A stretch of 64,000 bases of DNA from Tharpella sp964457755 (lineage in GTDB: Bacteria; Desulfobacterota; Anaeroferrophillalia; Anaeroferrophillales; Tharpellaceae). The stretch spans positions 40,131 to 104,130 of the forward strand of contig CAYWGC010000006.1 in NCBI GenBank assembly GCA_964457755.1. Reading direction: 5' to 3'. The number at the start of each line of letters is the position of its first letter. Positions within the stretch are counted from its first letter, which is position 1. Below, piece after piece: positions 1 to 8,074 of the stretch. The notes under the pieces are model-generated. The model made no database searches and had not been told where the DNA came from. It saw nothing but the letters and a program-made list of their open reading frames with translations. The translations under genes and the position numbers were made by a program.

Positions 1-1
1 G

Positions 2-1015
2 ATAGCCGGACAATGGCTGGTATTTGACGGTTTTGCCAGACAGGCTCGAATCCTGGCCGCCAGATACCAACAGGAAAGATCACGCCAGGACCATTCCGAA
101 GTGCGACGCCTGCTCTTGCAAGCGGTTGCCACTGCCTTCTATCAAGCTCAGCTGGCGGTTGAAAAGATGACAATTGCCCAACAGGACCAAACCTTCAACC
201 GCCGACTTGAAGACGACGCCAGAAAACGCTGGCAAGTAGGTTCGTCGCCAGAAGCCGAAATGCTCAATTTTTCAGTCAAAGCCTTGACCGCTGAAGCTGA
301 TTTCATCGAATCAAGGCGAACCTTTCTGGTAGCCTTTGTACTCCTGGCAGAGCTTATGGATATTGATCAAGCAAACATCTGCGAAGAGAGTTATCCGGTT
401 CAAGCCACTAAAGGAAAATTATCCCAATACCCGCTCGATTTCAACAGCGAAATCGAATACGCAATGCAGAACCGTCCCGATCTGCTGGCCTTACAACAGA
501 ACGAACTGGCCCTGGAACAGAAAACAATTTACGAAAAGGGAAGTTTTTACCCGCGATTAACTTTAAACGCGGGCATAGATTACCTGAAACAGATGAACAT
601 TAGTACTGTCGATCAGGAAGAAAGATATCAATATGCCCTGTTGGCAGCGAACTGGCGACTTTTTGACGGCGGCTTGCGTAAAGCCCGCATCAGTGAAGCC
701 AGAGCTGAAACCGAAGCCATCAGACAACAACAGGAAGCAAAAACAGCAACTATCAAGTCCGGCCTCAAAGAAACCATCAATAATGCCGAGATGGCCTATC
801 TGACCTTTGAAAAACAATTCAAAATCTATGAACTGTCCCGGAAAATCAGGGATCACGTCGAAAAATCATATCTTGTCGGAGCTGAGAATCTGACCAGGCT
901 CAATGAAGCCCAGACCGATTTCATAAAAGCTAAAGGAGCGATGGTTGGTAGTCGAATTCAATACATTCTCAGCATTGAATACATACACGCTGAAACCGGG
1001 AGAATCCTGTTTTAA
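2..1015 (+). CDS. TolC-family outer-membrane efflux protein (5' truncated by window edge)
   Basis: C-terminal part of a TolC-type outer-membrane channel that lets a periplasmic/inner-membrane pump export substrates. The frame is open from the first bases of the window, so the true start and signal peptide lie outside. Two copies of the family signature at the end of a beta strand are visible, WLVFDGFARQARILAA near the beginning and WRLFDGGLRKARISEA about 200 residues later, as expected from the internal duplication of TolC. Between them are long Gln/Ala/Glu-rich helices typical of the periplasmic barrel. No pump genes are visible downstream, so partners would be upstream of the window. The family is secure; the substrate is not. 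Confidence 0.85.
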   Translation: MAGQWLVFDGFARQARILAARYQQERSRQDHSEVRRLLLQAVATAFYQAQLAVEKMTIAQQDQTFNRRLEDDARKRWQVGSSPEAEMLNFSVKALTAEADFIESRRTFLVAFVLLAELMDIDQANICEESYPVQATKGKLSQYPLDFNSEIEYAMQNRPDLLALQQNELALEQKTIYEKGSFYPRLTLNAGIDYLKQMNISTVDQEERYQYALLAANWRLFDGGLRKARISEARAETEAIRQQQEAKTATIKSGLKETINNAEMAYLTFEKQFKIYELSRKIRDHVEKSYLVGAENLTRLNEAQTDFIKAKGAMVGSRIQYILSIEYIHAETGRILF

Positions 1016-1191
1016 TTGAAATCGCACATTTACTAATGCGGGGCGGGCCCCACAACCCAAAACTTACTATATAGGCCTGCAAATAAGAGCACTTACAGAA
1101 CACTAAATATCCGCCATTCCTATCGATATATTCAATACTAGAAATATCATTGCTATCCGGTAGGCAATTTGCGTAAGAAGAGGAGTGTACT

Positions 1192-1833
1192 ATGAAAGTT
1201 TTAGGGATCTCAGGAAGTCCGCGACCGGGAAATACAACTGACCGTCTGGTCAAAGAAGTTTTGAGCACGATTACGGTGGAAACTGAGTTTATCTCTTTAG
1301 CCGGCAAGAAGATCGGTCCTTGTATCGCCTGTCTGGGTTGTGTTGAAGATAATGTCTGCAAGGTCAAGGATGATATGTTCAAGTTGCGGCAGAAAATTGT
1401 CGAGGCTGATGCCTACGTTATTGGTGCTGCCAACTATTATTCAGTGATTAATGGTTTGTCACACTGTTTTCTTGAACGTTTCTATCAATTTAGGCATCAA
1501 GAGGGTAAAGGGGTTTGTGGCAAGCTCGGGGTTGCGGTTGGGGTCGGTGGCCGTTCCGGTGATCCGGTTATTGAAAATATAAAGACCTTTTTCCAGTATA
1601 ATCAGATTGACTGTGTCGGTACTCTTTCAGCCCAAGGGGTGGCGAGCTGTTTTACCTGCGGTTATGGTGAGACCTGTAAGGTCGGGGCTGTCTATACTTT
1701 TTTTGGGCCGGGAACCAAGATTAATGAAGAGACTACGCCGAGTCTTGAAAAACAGCCGGAAAAACTCGAAGCAGCCCGCGAACTGGGCCGTCAGCTTGAC
1801 GCCAGATTGCAAGGTTTTGCGGCCGCAACTTGA
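1192..1833 (+). CDS. Flavodoxin-fold NAD(P)H-dependent reductase family protein
   Basis: The 213-residue protein opens with MKVLGISGSPRPGNTT, the phosphate-binding loop for FMN in the NADPH-dependent FMN reductase/flavodoxin-like family. A Cys-rich segment follows (CIACLGCVEDNVC, near residues 44-56) as in iron-sulfur flavoproteins, so it may carry an Fe-S cluster. A second Cys pair lies at CFTCGYGETC. A GAGGAG ribosome site precedes the ATG. Its stop overlaps or lies next to the start of the BtuF-CbiZ fusion, suggesting cotranscription and possibly a redox step in corrinoid handling (inference). The substrate cannot be read from sequence. Confidence 0.75.
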   Translation: MKVLGISGSPRPGNTTDRLVKEVLSTITVETEFISLAGKKIGPCIACLGCVEDNVCKVKDDMFKLRQKIVEADAYVIGAANYYSVINGLSHCFLERFYQFRHQEGKGVCGKLGVAVGVGGRSGDPVIENIKTFFQYNQIDCVGTLSAQGVASCFTCGYGETCKVGAVYTFFGPGTKINEETTPSLEKQPEKLEAARELGRQLDARLQGFAAAT

Positions 1834-1853
1834 GTATAAAAGGAAAAGAATTA

Positions 1854-3911
1854 GTGCAATTTTTTATTGAAAAGCGTCAACAACCGATTCTGATAGCTTG
1901 CAGGCAATTGTTTATAACTGTTTTTTGTCTGTGGTTGTCAGCTGCAGGCTCGGCTTATGCTTTTACTGTCAGCGACAGTGGCGGACATAAGCTTAATTTT
2001 TCGAGTCCTCCAACCCGGATTGTCTCTCTGGTTCCCGGGGTCACCGAGATTATCGCGGAACTTAAAGCCGATCAGGCTCTGGTCGGAATTACATACCATT
2101 CGACAAGGCCGGCCCGGCTTAGTCGCTGTATGGTGGTTGGGGGCTTTATGGCTCCCTCTCTTAAGCGGATAAAGGCGCTGAAACCGGATCTGGTTTTTAT
2201 CTCTTCGATGCATGAAAATTTACGTTCGCAATTAGAGACTTCCGCATGTCGGGTGGTTGAGGTCTCAACCTCATCACTGGCTGCAGCCTACGCCAACATT
2301 AAATTGGTTGGCAAGATTGTTGGAAAAAAACTTGAAGCAGTACAGTTGGTTGAAGATCTGCAGCGGCAATTGGCCTTAATCAGTCGTAAAGTTGAGCGTA
2401 TCCCATCGGCTCAAAGACGGCGCGTCATGTTGGTGATGGAGTGTCTAAACTTCATGGTGCCCGGGGATGACTCCTTTCATAACGAATTGATTGCGGCTGC
2501 AGGTGGTATTCCTCCAAGGTGGGGTGAAAATGGGGTTGCAGTTAATGTTGATGCGGCGGCAGTTAGAGTTTTTGACCCTCAATTTATTTATGCTAATGGA
2601 AGTTGTAAGCAAAAGGTTCGAGAACTTTTTGCTGAGCCCGCCTGGGCCGAGGTGGCAGCCGTTAAAAATAAAAGCATCTTTTTTTTCCCCGATGCTTTGA
2701 CTGATCGGCCCGCGATCCATATGCCTGACTTTGTCGCTTGGTTGGCGGCGACAATCTATGCGGATTATTTCAGTCGACCTGAAAATATAGTGTTACGCGA
2801 TGACGTTCGAGCACGGCGAGGTTTGGATCTCAAAATTGATTACGTTAAGAGCGCCGAGGTGGTTGAGACCACGATTATAGATTTTACCCATCGCACCCTG
2901 GTGGTTGATCTGGCTGAGCCGATGCTGGTACTTTCAACCTTAGAAGGTCTGCGTCCGCAGATTACAACCGTCGCTAATCACTATCTGCCGCCAACTTCAT
3001 GGGGCTTGATTCACAAACTTGGAAATAAGGAGTTTGAGAGGCGGGTCGCTAGTTTGTTGGAGCGTAAACCGGAAACTACCTCGATGCTTTTCACCGGCGC
3101 CAATATGGATAATCTGGCGCATAAAAGGGTTTCCTTCAAAGAGATGCAGGTGACGGCCCTGGTGACGGCCGGGGTCAGTTCTAATGCTGTGCGCATGGGG
3201 GCCGAAGCGGGGCGTTACTATGAACTTGAAGATTCAGGGCCGGCAGATAAACCCGGGACCATTAATATCATTCTTTTGAGTAATCTGCGGTTGACCCCGA
3301 AAGCTATGATTCGGGCCATTATCAGCGCCTGTGAAGGGAAATCGGCGGCCCTTCAGGATCTCGATATTCGATCCAGCAGCAATCCGGCTTTTTTACAGGC
3401 AACCGGTACTGGAACCGATAATATTATGGTTGTTGAAGGACGGGGTCGAACCGTTAACAATACAGGTGGCCACAGCAAGATGGGCGAGTTGATTGCTCGG
3501 GCCGTCTATGATGGGGTGCTTGAAGCGGTGCGACGGCAAAATGCTATTCATGCTAAGCGTTCTATCTTTCAGCGTTTGCAGGAGCGTCACATTGCCGTTT
3601 ATGAGTTTATTAAGGAGTGTCGTCTGAAAAAGGGGGCCTCGTCTGAGACTCTGTTGGCACCGGTTGAAGGGCTTTTGCTTGAACCTCGTTATGCCGCTTT
3701 TGTCGAGAGTTCGCTGGCCCTAAGCGATGCCTGGCAACGGGGCCAGATTGTTAATCTGGAGAGTTTTCGGCAACGCTGTCTCCAGGTTGCCAGCGAGATT
3801 GCCGGCCGTTCTCTGCAAACTTTGCCGCAAATCTACTATGGTCTTGAGCTGCCAGACCCTCTGCGCCTGGCCTTAGAGTCTCTGGTTCACGGTGTTATAA
3901 ACCGGCGGTAA
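1854..3911 (+). CDS. BtuF-like corrinoid-binding protein fused to CbiZ adenosylcobinamide amidohydrolase
   Basis: Two-domain protein of about 685 residues. After a signal peptide (hydrophobic LFITVFCLWLSAAGSAYA) comes a helical-backbone BtuF/FepB-type periplasmic binding domain (FTVSDSGGHKL, RIVSLVPGVTEII, LKPDLVFIS). From about residue 330 to 575 follows a CbiZ domain (TTVANHYLPP, VTALVTAGVSSNAVRMG, GTINIILLSNLRLT, ATGTGTDNIMVV, KMGELIARAVYDGV). CbiZ removes the nucleotide loop of adenosylpseudocobalamin for corrinoid salvage. About 100 residues of unassigned helical tail follow. The frame is open from a TTG at 1830 that overlaps the preceding stop, but AGGAAAAG at 1841-1848 favours the GTG at 1854. 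The fusion implies CbiZ chemistry in the same, probably periplasmic, compartment as capture. Confidence 0.85.
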   Translation: MQFFIEKRQQPILIACRQLFITVFCLWLSAAGSAYAFTVSDSGGHKLNFSSPPTRIVSLVPGVTEIIAELKADQALVGITYHSTRPARLSRCMVVGGFMAPSLKRIKALKPDLVFISSMHENLRSQLETSACRVVEVSTSSLAAAYANIKLVGKIVGKKLEAVQLVEDLQRQLALISRKVERIPSAQRRRVMLVMECLNFMVPGDDSFHNELIAAAGGIPPRWGENGVAVNVDAAAVRVFDPQFIYANGSCKQKVRELFAEPAWAEVAAVKNKSIFFFPDALTDRPAIHMPDFVAWLAATIYADYFSRPENIVLRDDVRARRGLDLKIDYVKSAEVVETTIIDFTHRTLVVDLAEPMLVLSTLEGLRPQITTVANHYLPPTSWGLIHKLGNKEFERRVASLLERKPETTSMLFTGANMDNLAHKRVSFKEMQVTALVTAGVSSNAVRMGAEAGRYYELEDSGPADKPGTINIILLSNLRLTPKAMIRAIISACEGKSAALQDLDIRSSSNPAFLQATGTGTDNIMVVEGRGRTVNNTGGHSKMGELIARAVYDGVLEAVRRQNAIHAKRSIFQRLQERHIAVYEFIKECRLKKGASSETLLAPVEGLLLEPRYAAFVESSLALSDAWQRGQIVNLESFRQRCLQVASEIAGRSLQTLPQIYYGLELPDPLRLALESLVHGVINRR

Positions 3912-3938
3912 ATATCTTTTGATTAATTGTTTAATTGA

Positions 3939-4019
3939 TTAACCCCTCAATACCTCACTGATGACCTTGCCGAGTTCATTAAAGTCAAAAGGTTTGGGGA
4001 TCATCGCTAACAACAACAA
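3939..4019 (-). pseudogene. Fragment resembling the C-terminus of a response-regulator receiver domain
   Basis: Read on the minus strand this piece gives LAMIPKPFDFNELGKVISEV followed by LRG and a stop. That is the classic end of a CheY-like receiver: the KPF loop and the final helix. No matching upstream receiver sequence is joined to it; further upstream the frame degenerates (a run of Leu codons) and soon meets unrelated sequence and the ogt gene. It is probably the scar of a deleted response regulator or hybrid kinase. Only about 23 codons look homologous, so confidence is limited. Confidence 0.4.
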
Positions 4020-4082
4020 CGGCTCTCCGGGTCTCGAATCGGAGCACCGCTGTCAGCAATATTGCGTTTGCTCCCTTTTTTG

Positions 4083-4664
4083 TCAATCAGTTTTATGGAA
4101 TTTGTTAAGGAGGTGATAACTGTTGATATTGCCTCTTTTATCAAAGCTGATCCCCTCTCTCTCCAGCAGAGCTCTCTTCATCTTGAGCCCGCCGCCAAAA
4201 CCACCAAGTTTAAGATCAGAACGTATTACGCGATGGCAAGGTATCAGAATGGGAAAGGGGTTGCCGGCCAGAGCTGTGCCAACGGCCCGGGCCGCTTTGG
4301 GGTTGCCAATAAGTGCGGCTAAGTCACCGTAAGAGCAGATACTTCTTGCAGGGATCGTATGGGTTGCCCGCAAGACCTTTTGTTGAAAGTTAGGGCAGCT
4401 CTGCAGGCGAGTCAATCCGAGAGAAAAATCAATCTTTTTTCCAACTATGTAAGCTTTGATCATTGAGCATAAGTTGTCAATTGCAGAACATGAACTCTCA
4501 ACTGTATCAGGAAAAAGTTGAGCTGTCTCTTTATTAGCCGAAGATTGTGGTTTAGGGATTATGATCCTGATAATCTGCGGGCATTTGTCAAAATGCGACC
4601 AGATCAAGACAATCGAACCGCAGAGTGAGTTTTTGATAATGGTTTTAAAAATAATATTTCTCAT
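4083..4664 (-). CDS. ogt: Methylated-DNA--protein-cysteine methyltransferase
   Basis: O6-alkylguanine-DNA alkyltransferase that transfers the alkyl group to its own cysteine (suicide repair). The C-terminal half carries the helix-turn-helix (IPARSICSYGDLAALIGNPKAAR, split here as IPARSICSYGDLAALIG then NPKAARAVG), the active-site IPCHRVI and the following GGFGGG loop. Length of 193 residues is normal. The N-terminal third is divergent, and the ATG at 4664 has no clear ribosome site, so a slightly internal start is possible. It lies 7 bases behind the zinc-ribbon gene on the same strand and is probably cotranscribed with it. Confidence 0.9.
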   Translation of the reverse strand: MRNIIFKTIIKNSLCGSIVLIWSHFDKCPQIIRIIIPKPQSSANKETAQLFPDTVESSCSAIDNLCSMIKAYIVGKKIDFSLGLTRLQSCPNFQQKVLRATHTIPARSICSYGDLAALIGNPKAARAVGTALAGNPFPILIPCHRVIRSDLKLGGFGGGLKMKRALLEREGISFDKRGNINSYHLLNKFHKTD

Positions 4665-4671
4665 AAGTTAT

Positions 4672-5265
4672 TTAAAAAATCTTGAAAAGCCAGTACTTGA
4701 AGTCAAAAAAGTGGAGAACCTTCTGGGTAAACTCAACCTCCTGAACCCGATTGGCTAGATCATGAATGGCGATGTGGTTATGGGCGATGCGATGATCTTG
4801 AGATCTATCAAGACCACCGTTGGCGATGAACGAACGGATATTTTCCAGTTCTCCTGCATCAAGCCAGATGCCATGGTCGCCACAGATGTCGATCATTACA
4901 CCGGAGACTTCCTGGAAGTTTTTCTTCGTCATCAGGGTGCCGCAACGGACGCAGGGGAGGTAGGCGGTTTCTACCTGCAGATGAGGGCGCCGGTAACTTT
5001 GAGGGAGGCTTTGATCCTGATAGACGTTACGTTCTGAGGTTAGATAGCTGAATTCCAGACGATCGAACCAGAGACCGTCGCACTGAGGGCAGATTGCGGC
5101 GTCACTGCTGCGGTAATCATATGGTTTCAGAGCAACATTGCAGCGCGGACAGAAAGGGTCACAAGTTGCATCGGCAACGCGATTCTCCCAGCCGCAATGG
5201 GGGCAGTAATGACTTTTAGGGTTTACAGGTTTGCCGCAGTTTGAGCAGGGGCGAGGGTCAGCCAT
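4672..5265 (-). CDS. Zinc-ribbon protein with TFIIB-type zinc fingers
   Basis: A 197-residue soluble protein with several CxxC knuckles: CSNCGKPVNPKSHYCPHC at the N-terminus (zinc-ribbon), CPRCNVALKPYDYRSSDAAIC with CPQC, and a third set CVRCGTLMTKKN ending in CGDHGIWLDAGELE. The last two sets match the zf-TFIIB family (the signature is C-x2-C then CxxC/H-G-xWLDxGEL). The function of these bacterial proteins is not established. It precedes ogt on the minus strand. Its promoter region is shared, divergently, with the fadD gene. Confidence 0.7.
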   Translation of the reverse strand: MADPRPCSNCGKPVNPKSHYCPHCGWENRVADATCDPFCPRCNVALKPYDYRSSDAAICPQCDGLWFDRLEFSYLTSERNVYQDQSLPQSYRRPHLQVETAYLPCVRCGTLMTKKNFQEVSGVMIDICGDHGIWLDAGELENIRSFIANGGLDRSQDHRIAHNHIAIHDLANRVQEVEFTQKVLHFFDFKYWLFKIF

Positions 5266-5415
5266 CGGGATACCTTTTTGTTTTTGCTAACATTTTGTCT
5301 CTGAGTGGGGTTAAAGAGGGCGAAGCAACAGTCGGCGGCGTTCTCAATTTTTATTAGTATTGCACAATTACATTTTGATCGCAAGTTTAGCCTTAGATAA
5401 AATGGTATTTTATCC

Positions 5416-5444
5416 TTGACAAGACTTTTTCCTTGAGTTATAGG
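5416..5444 (+). promoter_or_regulatory. Sigma-70-type promoter of the fadD-tetR operon
   Basis: TTGACA at 5416-5421, a 17-base spacer, then TATAGG at 5439-5444. The TetR-type operator at 5451-5468 lies just downstream, over the expected transcription start. That arrangement suits repression by blocking initiation. Confidence 0.6.
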
Positions 5445-5450
5445 GCAAAA

Positions 5451-5468
5451 AGAATGAGGCTTCATTCA
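5451..5468. promoter_or_regulatory. Probable TetR-type operator upstream of fadD
   Basis: AGAATGAGGCTTCATTCA contains the inverted arms GAATGA and TCATTC separated by GGCT. It matches the longer palindrome at 7968-7987 at most positions when the two are centred, so both are probably read by the TetR protein encoded at 7283-7945 (inference). Confidence 0.55.
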
Positions 5469-5502
5469 TTTTTTTGATGGTAAGTTAGTGAAGGAGTAGG
5501 GA

Positions 5503-7302
5503 ATGAATCTGGTACAGATTTTCTTTGAGCAGGCCCGGCGCTTGGGTGATAAGACCGGCATGAAGGTTAAGCGTGATGGTCGCTATGTTGATATCAGCTG
5601 GAGGGCGTGGGCTGCTAATGTTGAGATGGTGGCGGGTGGCCTTTTATCTCAAGGTCTTGAGGCTGGGAAAAAGGTAGCCCTGCTTTCAGAAAATCGTCCT
5701 GAATGGGCTTATGCCGACCTTGCTATTTTAGCTTGTGCCTGTGCTGATGCACCGGTCTATCCCACGAACCGGGCTCCTCAGGTGGAATATATTGTCAAGG
5801 ATTCTGAGGCTGAGTTTCTTTTTGTTTCAACTGCCGAGCAACTTGATAAAGGGCTTGCAATTGTCGCTAACTGCCCTAATCTGAAAAAGATTGTAGTTTT
5901 TGCTGAAGATCTCCCGCAAGCATCACTTGAAAACGAAAATGTAATGACCTTAAGTGAGCTTATGAACTCTGGTCGGGAGTGGTTAAAAGGTAATAGTGAA
6001 CGTTTTGAGGCGATTTGGCAAAATATTGATGCCCATGATTTGGCAACCTTGATCTACACCTCTGGTACCACCGGCGACCCCAAGGGCGTCATGCTGACGC
6101 ATGATAATTTTATCAGTAACGTGGTTTCATCCAGCAAATGTGTGCGCGTAGATACGACTGATACCTTTCTTTCTCACCTTCCTTTAAGCCATGTATTTGA
6201 ACGAATGTCAGGCTATTATCTACCGATCTATAACGGTTCGACGATCGCTTATGCTGAATCGATTGAGATGGTTTCGCAGAATATGACTGAGGTTCATCCA
6301 ACTCTTATGATCAGTGTGCCACGTCTTTTTGAAAAAATTTATGATCGTATTTATGATGGGGCTCAGCAGAGTTCCTGGATCAAAAAACGACTGGTTTTCT
6401 GGGCCTTTGGTGTCGCCGATCAGTTGGCTGTTTGTAAACGTGAAGGTCGTAATCCAAGCGGCTGGTTGAACCTGCAAAATGGTTTGGCAAAAAAACTGGT
6501 TTTCGCCAAACTCGGGGATAAGCTGGGTGGCAGTTTACGTTTTTTTGTCTCTGGAGGAGCTCCGCTGCCCCAGAAAGTCGCCGAATTTTTTTACGGTACT
6601 GGTTATCCCATTTATGAAGGTTATGGCCTGACTGAAACAGCCCCGGTAATGGCGGTTAACTCTCCTTCACATATTAAATTTGGAACTGTGGGAACGGTCA
6701 TCGAAGGAGTCGAAGTCAAGATCGCTGGTGATGGTGAAATTCTTACTAAAGGGCCCAATGTTACCATCGGTTACTACAACAATCCGGTGGCTACCGCAGA
6801 AGCTTTTGTCGATGGCTGGTTTTGTACCGGGGATGTTGGTGAACTTGACAGTGAAAATTACTTGAAAATCACCGACCGTAAAAAGGATCTGATTGTTACG
6901 GCCGGAGGCAAGAATATTGCGCCTCAACATCTTGAAAACCTTCTTAAAATGGATAAATATATTATTGAGGCGATGCTCTATGGTGATCGTAAAAAATTTA
7001 TTTCAGCTCTTATCGTTCCCGATTTTGAGAAGGTAGAAGAGTATGCTCTGAAAAATGATATTCTCTTCACAGATGTTAAGGGTCTGCTCGAAAACCCGGA
7101 AATTCGAGCTATGCTTGGCCGACGGATCGAAAAAGTTCAACAGGAACATGGGATCCCAGGTTACGAACAGGTCAAAAAGTTTGTTGTCATGAGCAGCGAA
7201 TTTTCGATGGACAATAATGAAGTGACTCCGACCTTGAAACTGAAAAGGAAAATTGTGACTGCTAAATTTCAGACTGAACTGGATGCCCTTTATGAGAACT
7301 AA
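5503..7302 (+). CDS. fadD: Long-chain fatty acid--CoA ligase (AMP-forming)
   Basis: Activates fatty acids to acyl-CoA with ATP, feeding the beta-oxidation genes downstream. The 599 residues show the adenylate-forming signature TLIYTSGTTGDPKGVMLTHD at about residues 182-200, the second motif YEGYGLTETAP, and the hinge/lysine region ITDRKKDLIVTAGGKNIAPQ. The size and the linker fit the long FAA1-type acyl-CoA synthetases. A GAAGGAG ribosome site precedes the ATG. The gene overlaps the tetR start, giving translational coupling. The upstream operator predicts induction by fatty acyl-CoA. Confidence 0.93.
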   Translation: MNLVQIFFEQARRLGDKTGMKVKRDGRYVDISWRAWAANVEMVAGGLLSQGLEAGKKVALLSENRPEWAYADLAILACACADAPVYPTNRAPQVEYIVKDSEAEFLFVSTAEQLDKGLAIVANCPNLKKIVVFAEDLPQASLENENVMTLSELMNSGREWLKGNSERFEAIWQNIDAHDLATLIYTSGTTGDPKGVMLTHDNFISNVVSSSKCVRVDTTDTFLSHLPLSHVFERMSGYYLPIYNGSTIAYAESIEMVSQNMTEVHPTLMISVPRLFEKIYDRIYDGAQQSSWIKKRLVFWAFGVADQLAVCKREGRNPSGWLNLQNGLAKKLVFAKLGDKLGGSLRFFVSGGAPLPQKVAEFFYGTGYPIYEGYGLTETAPVMAVNSPSHIKFGTVGTVIEGVEVKIAGDGEILTKGPNVTIGYYNNPVATAEAFVDGWFCTGDVGELDSENYLKITDRKKDLIVTAGGKNIAPQHLENLLKMDKYIIEAMLYGDRKKFISALIVPDFEKVEEYALKNDILFTDVKGLLENPEIRAMLGRRIEKVQQEHGIPGYEQVKKFVVMSSEFSMDNNEVTPTLKLKRKIVTAKFQTELDALYEN

Positions 7303-7945
7303 AAAAGCAGAACCGAATCATCGCGAGATTAAAGGGATCCCCGATGATCCCCGCAAGCGGGTTAAATACATGGCTATTATCGAAGCCGCATTAGAGGCTT
7401 TTTCAGAGTATGGTTACCATGATTGTCCGGTTTCAAAAATTGCTAAAAAAGCCAACATTGCTGATGGTACCATCTATCTCTATTTTGCGAATAAGGAGGA
7501 GGTCTTAATTTCAGTCTTCCAGGAAAAGATCAACCGTCTGATCAGTGATATCGAAGAACTGACCTCCGGTTGTGTTAACTCCTGGGATAAAATTGAAATT
7601 CTGGTTCGTTACCATATGTCGACATTGGGTGATAACCCGGTACTTGCTAATTTTTTGCAGATTCAACTGCGCCAGTCCAGCAGCCATATACGTCATGGTA
7701 TTGCCGAACCCCTGCGTAAATTTTATCGTCTTATCGAAAGTTTTGTCCTGGAGGGTCAGGAACAGGGGGTTATTGACCCCTCTCTTAATGCGAATATTGC
7801 CCGCAAGGTGATTTTTGGCAGCATCGATGAAGTCGTCAGTTGCTGGGTTTTAAGCCGTCGAGGTTACGATCTAAAGGAGAGAATAGGTGATGTCATCTAT
7901 ATCTTAAAACGGGCTCTTTTACTGGAAGATGGAGTGAACGAGTAG
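7283..7945 (+). CDS. TetR/AcrR-family regulator of fatty-acid degradation
   Basis: A 220-residue repressor with an N-terminal helix-turn-helix (ALEAFSEYGYHDCPVSKIAKKA then ADGTIYLYFANKEEVL) and a helical ligand-binding domain. It overlaps the end of fadD by about 20 bases; ATG 7292 is an alternative start. Neither has a good ribosome site, which fits translational coupling to fadD. Its position between the ligase and the beta-oxidation genes, with similar palindromes before both, suggests it is the local acyl-CoA-responsive repressor, comparable in role to Bacillus FadR (role inferred). Confidence 0.85.
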   Translation: MPFMRTKKAEPNHREIKGIPDDPRKRVKYMAIIEAALEAFSEYGYHDCPVSKIAKKANIADGTIYLYFANKEEVLISVFQEKINRLISDIEELTSGCVNSWDKIEILVRYHMSTLGDNPVLANFLQIQLRQSSSHIRHGIAEPLRKFYRLIESFVLEGQEQGVIDPSLNANIARKVIFGSIDEVVSCWVLSRRGYDLKERIGDVIYILKRALLLEDGVNE

Positions 7946-7967
7946 CCGAAAAAAATTTTCTGCCAAG

Positions 7968-7987
7968 ATGAGTGAGCACTCACTCAT
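7968..7987. promoter_or_regulatory. Palindromic operator upstream of the acyl-CoA dehydrogenase operon
   Basis: ATGAGTGAGCACTCACTCAT: perfect 9-base arms (ATGAGTGAG and CTCACTCAT) around a CA centre. It lies 88 bases before the acyl-CoA dehydrogenase start and just after tetR. It resembles the operator at 5451-5468. Palindromes of this kind are typical TetR-family targets. Confidence 0.65.
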
Positions 7988-8074
7988 TAATTTATAAACA
8001 TATATTTCTATATATTAATTGAGCTATCTGGAGAAATAATTTTTTAGAGAGCCGATAAAAAAAGGAGAGCAGCA

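Noticed and set aside
969..1382. 137-codon minus-strand frame between tolC and the flavodoxin gene
   Set aside because: Overlaps the start of a well-supported gene on the other strand; composition is not gene-like.
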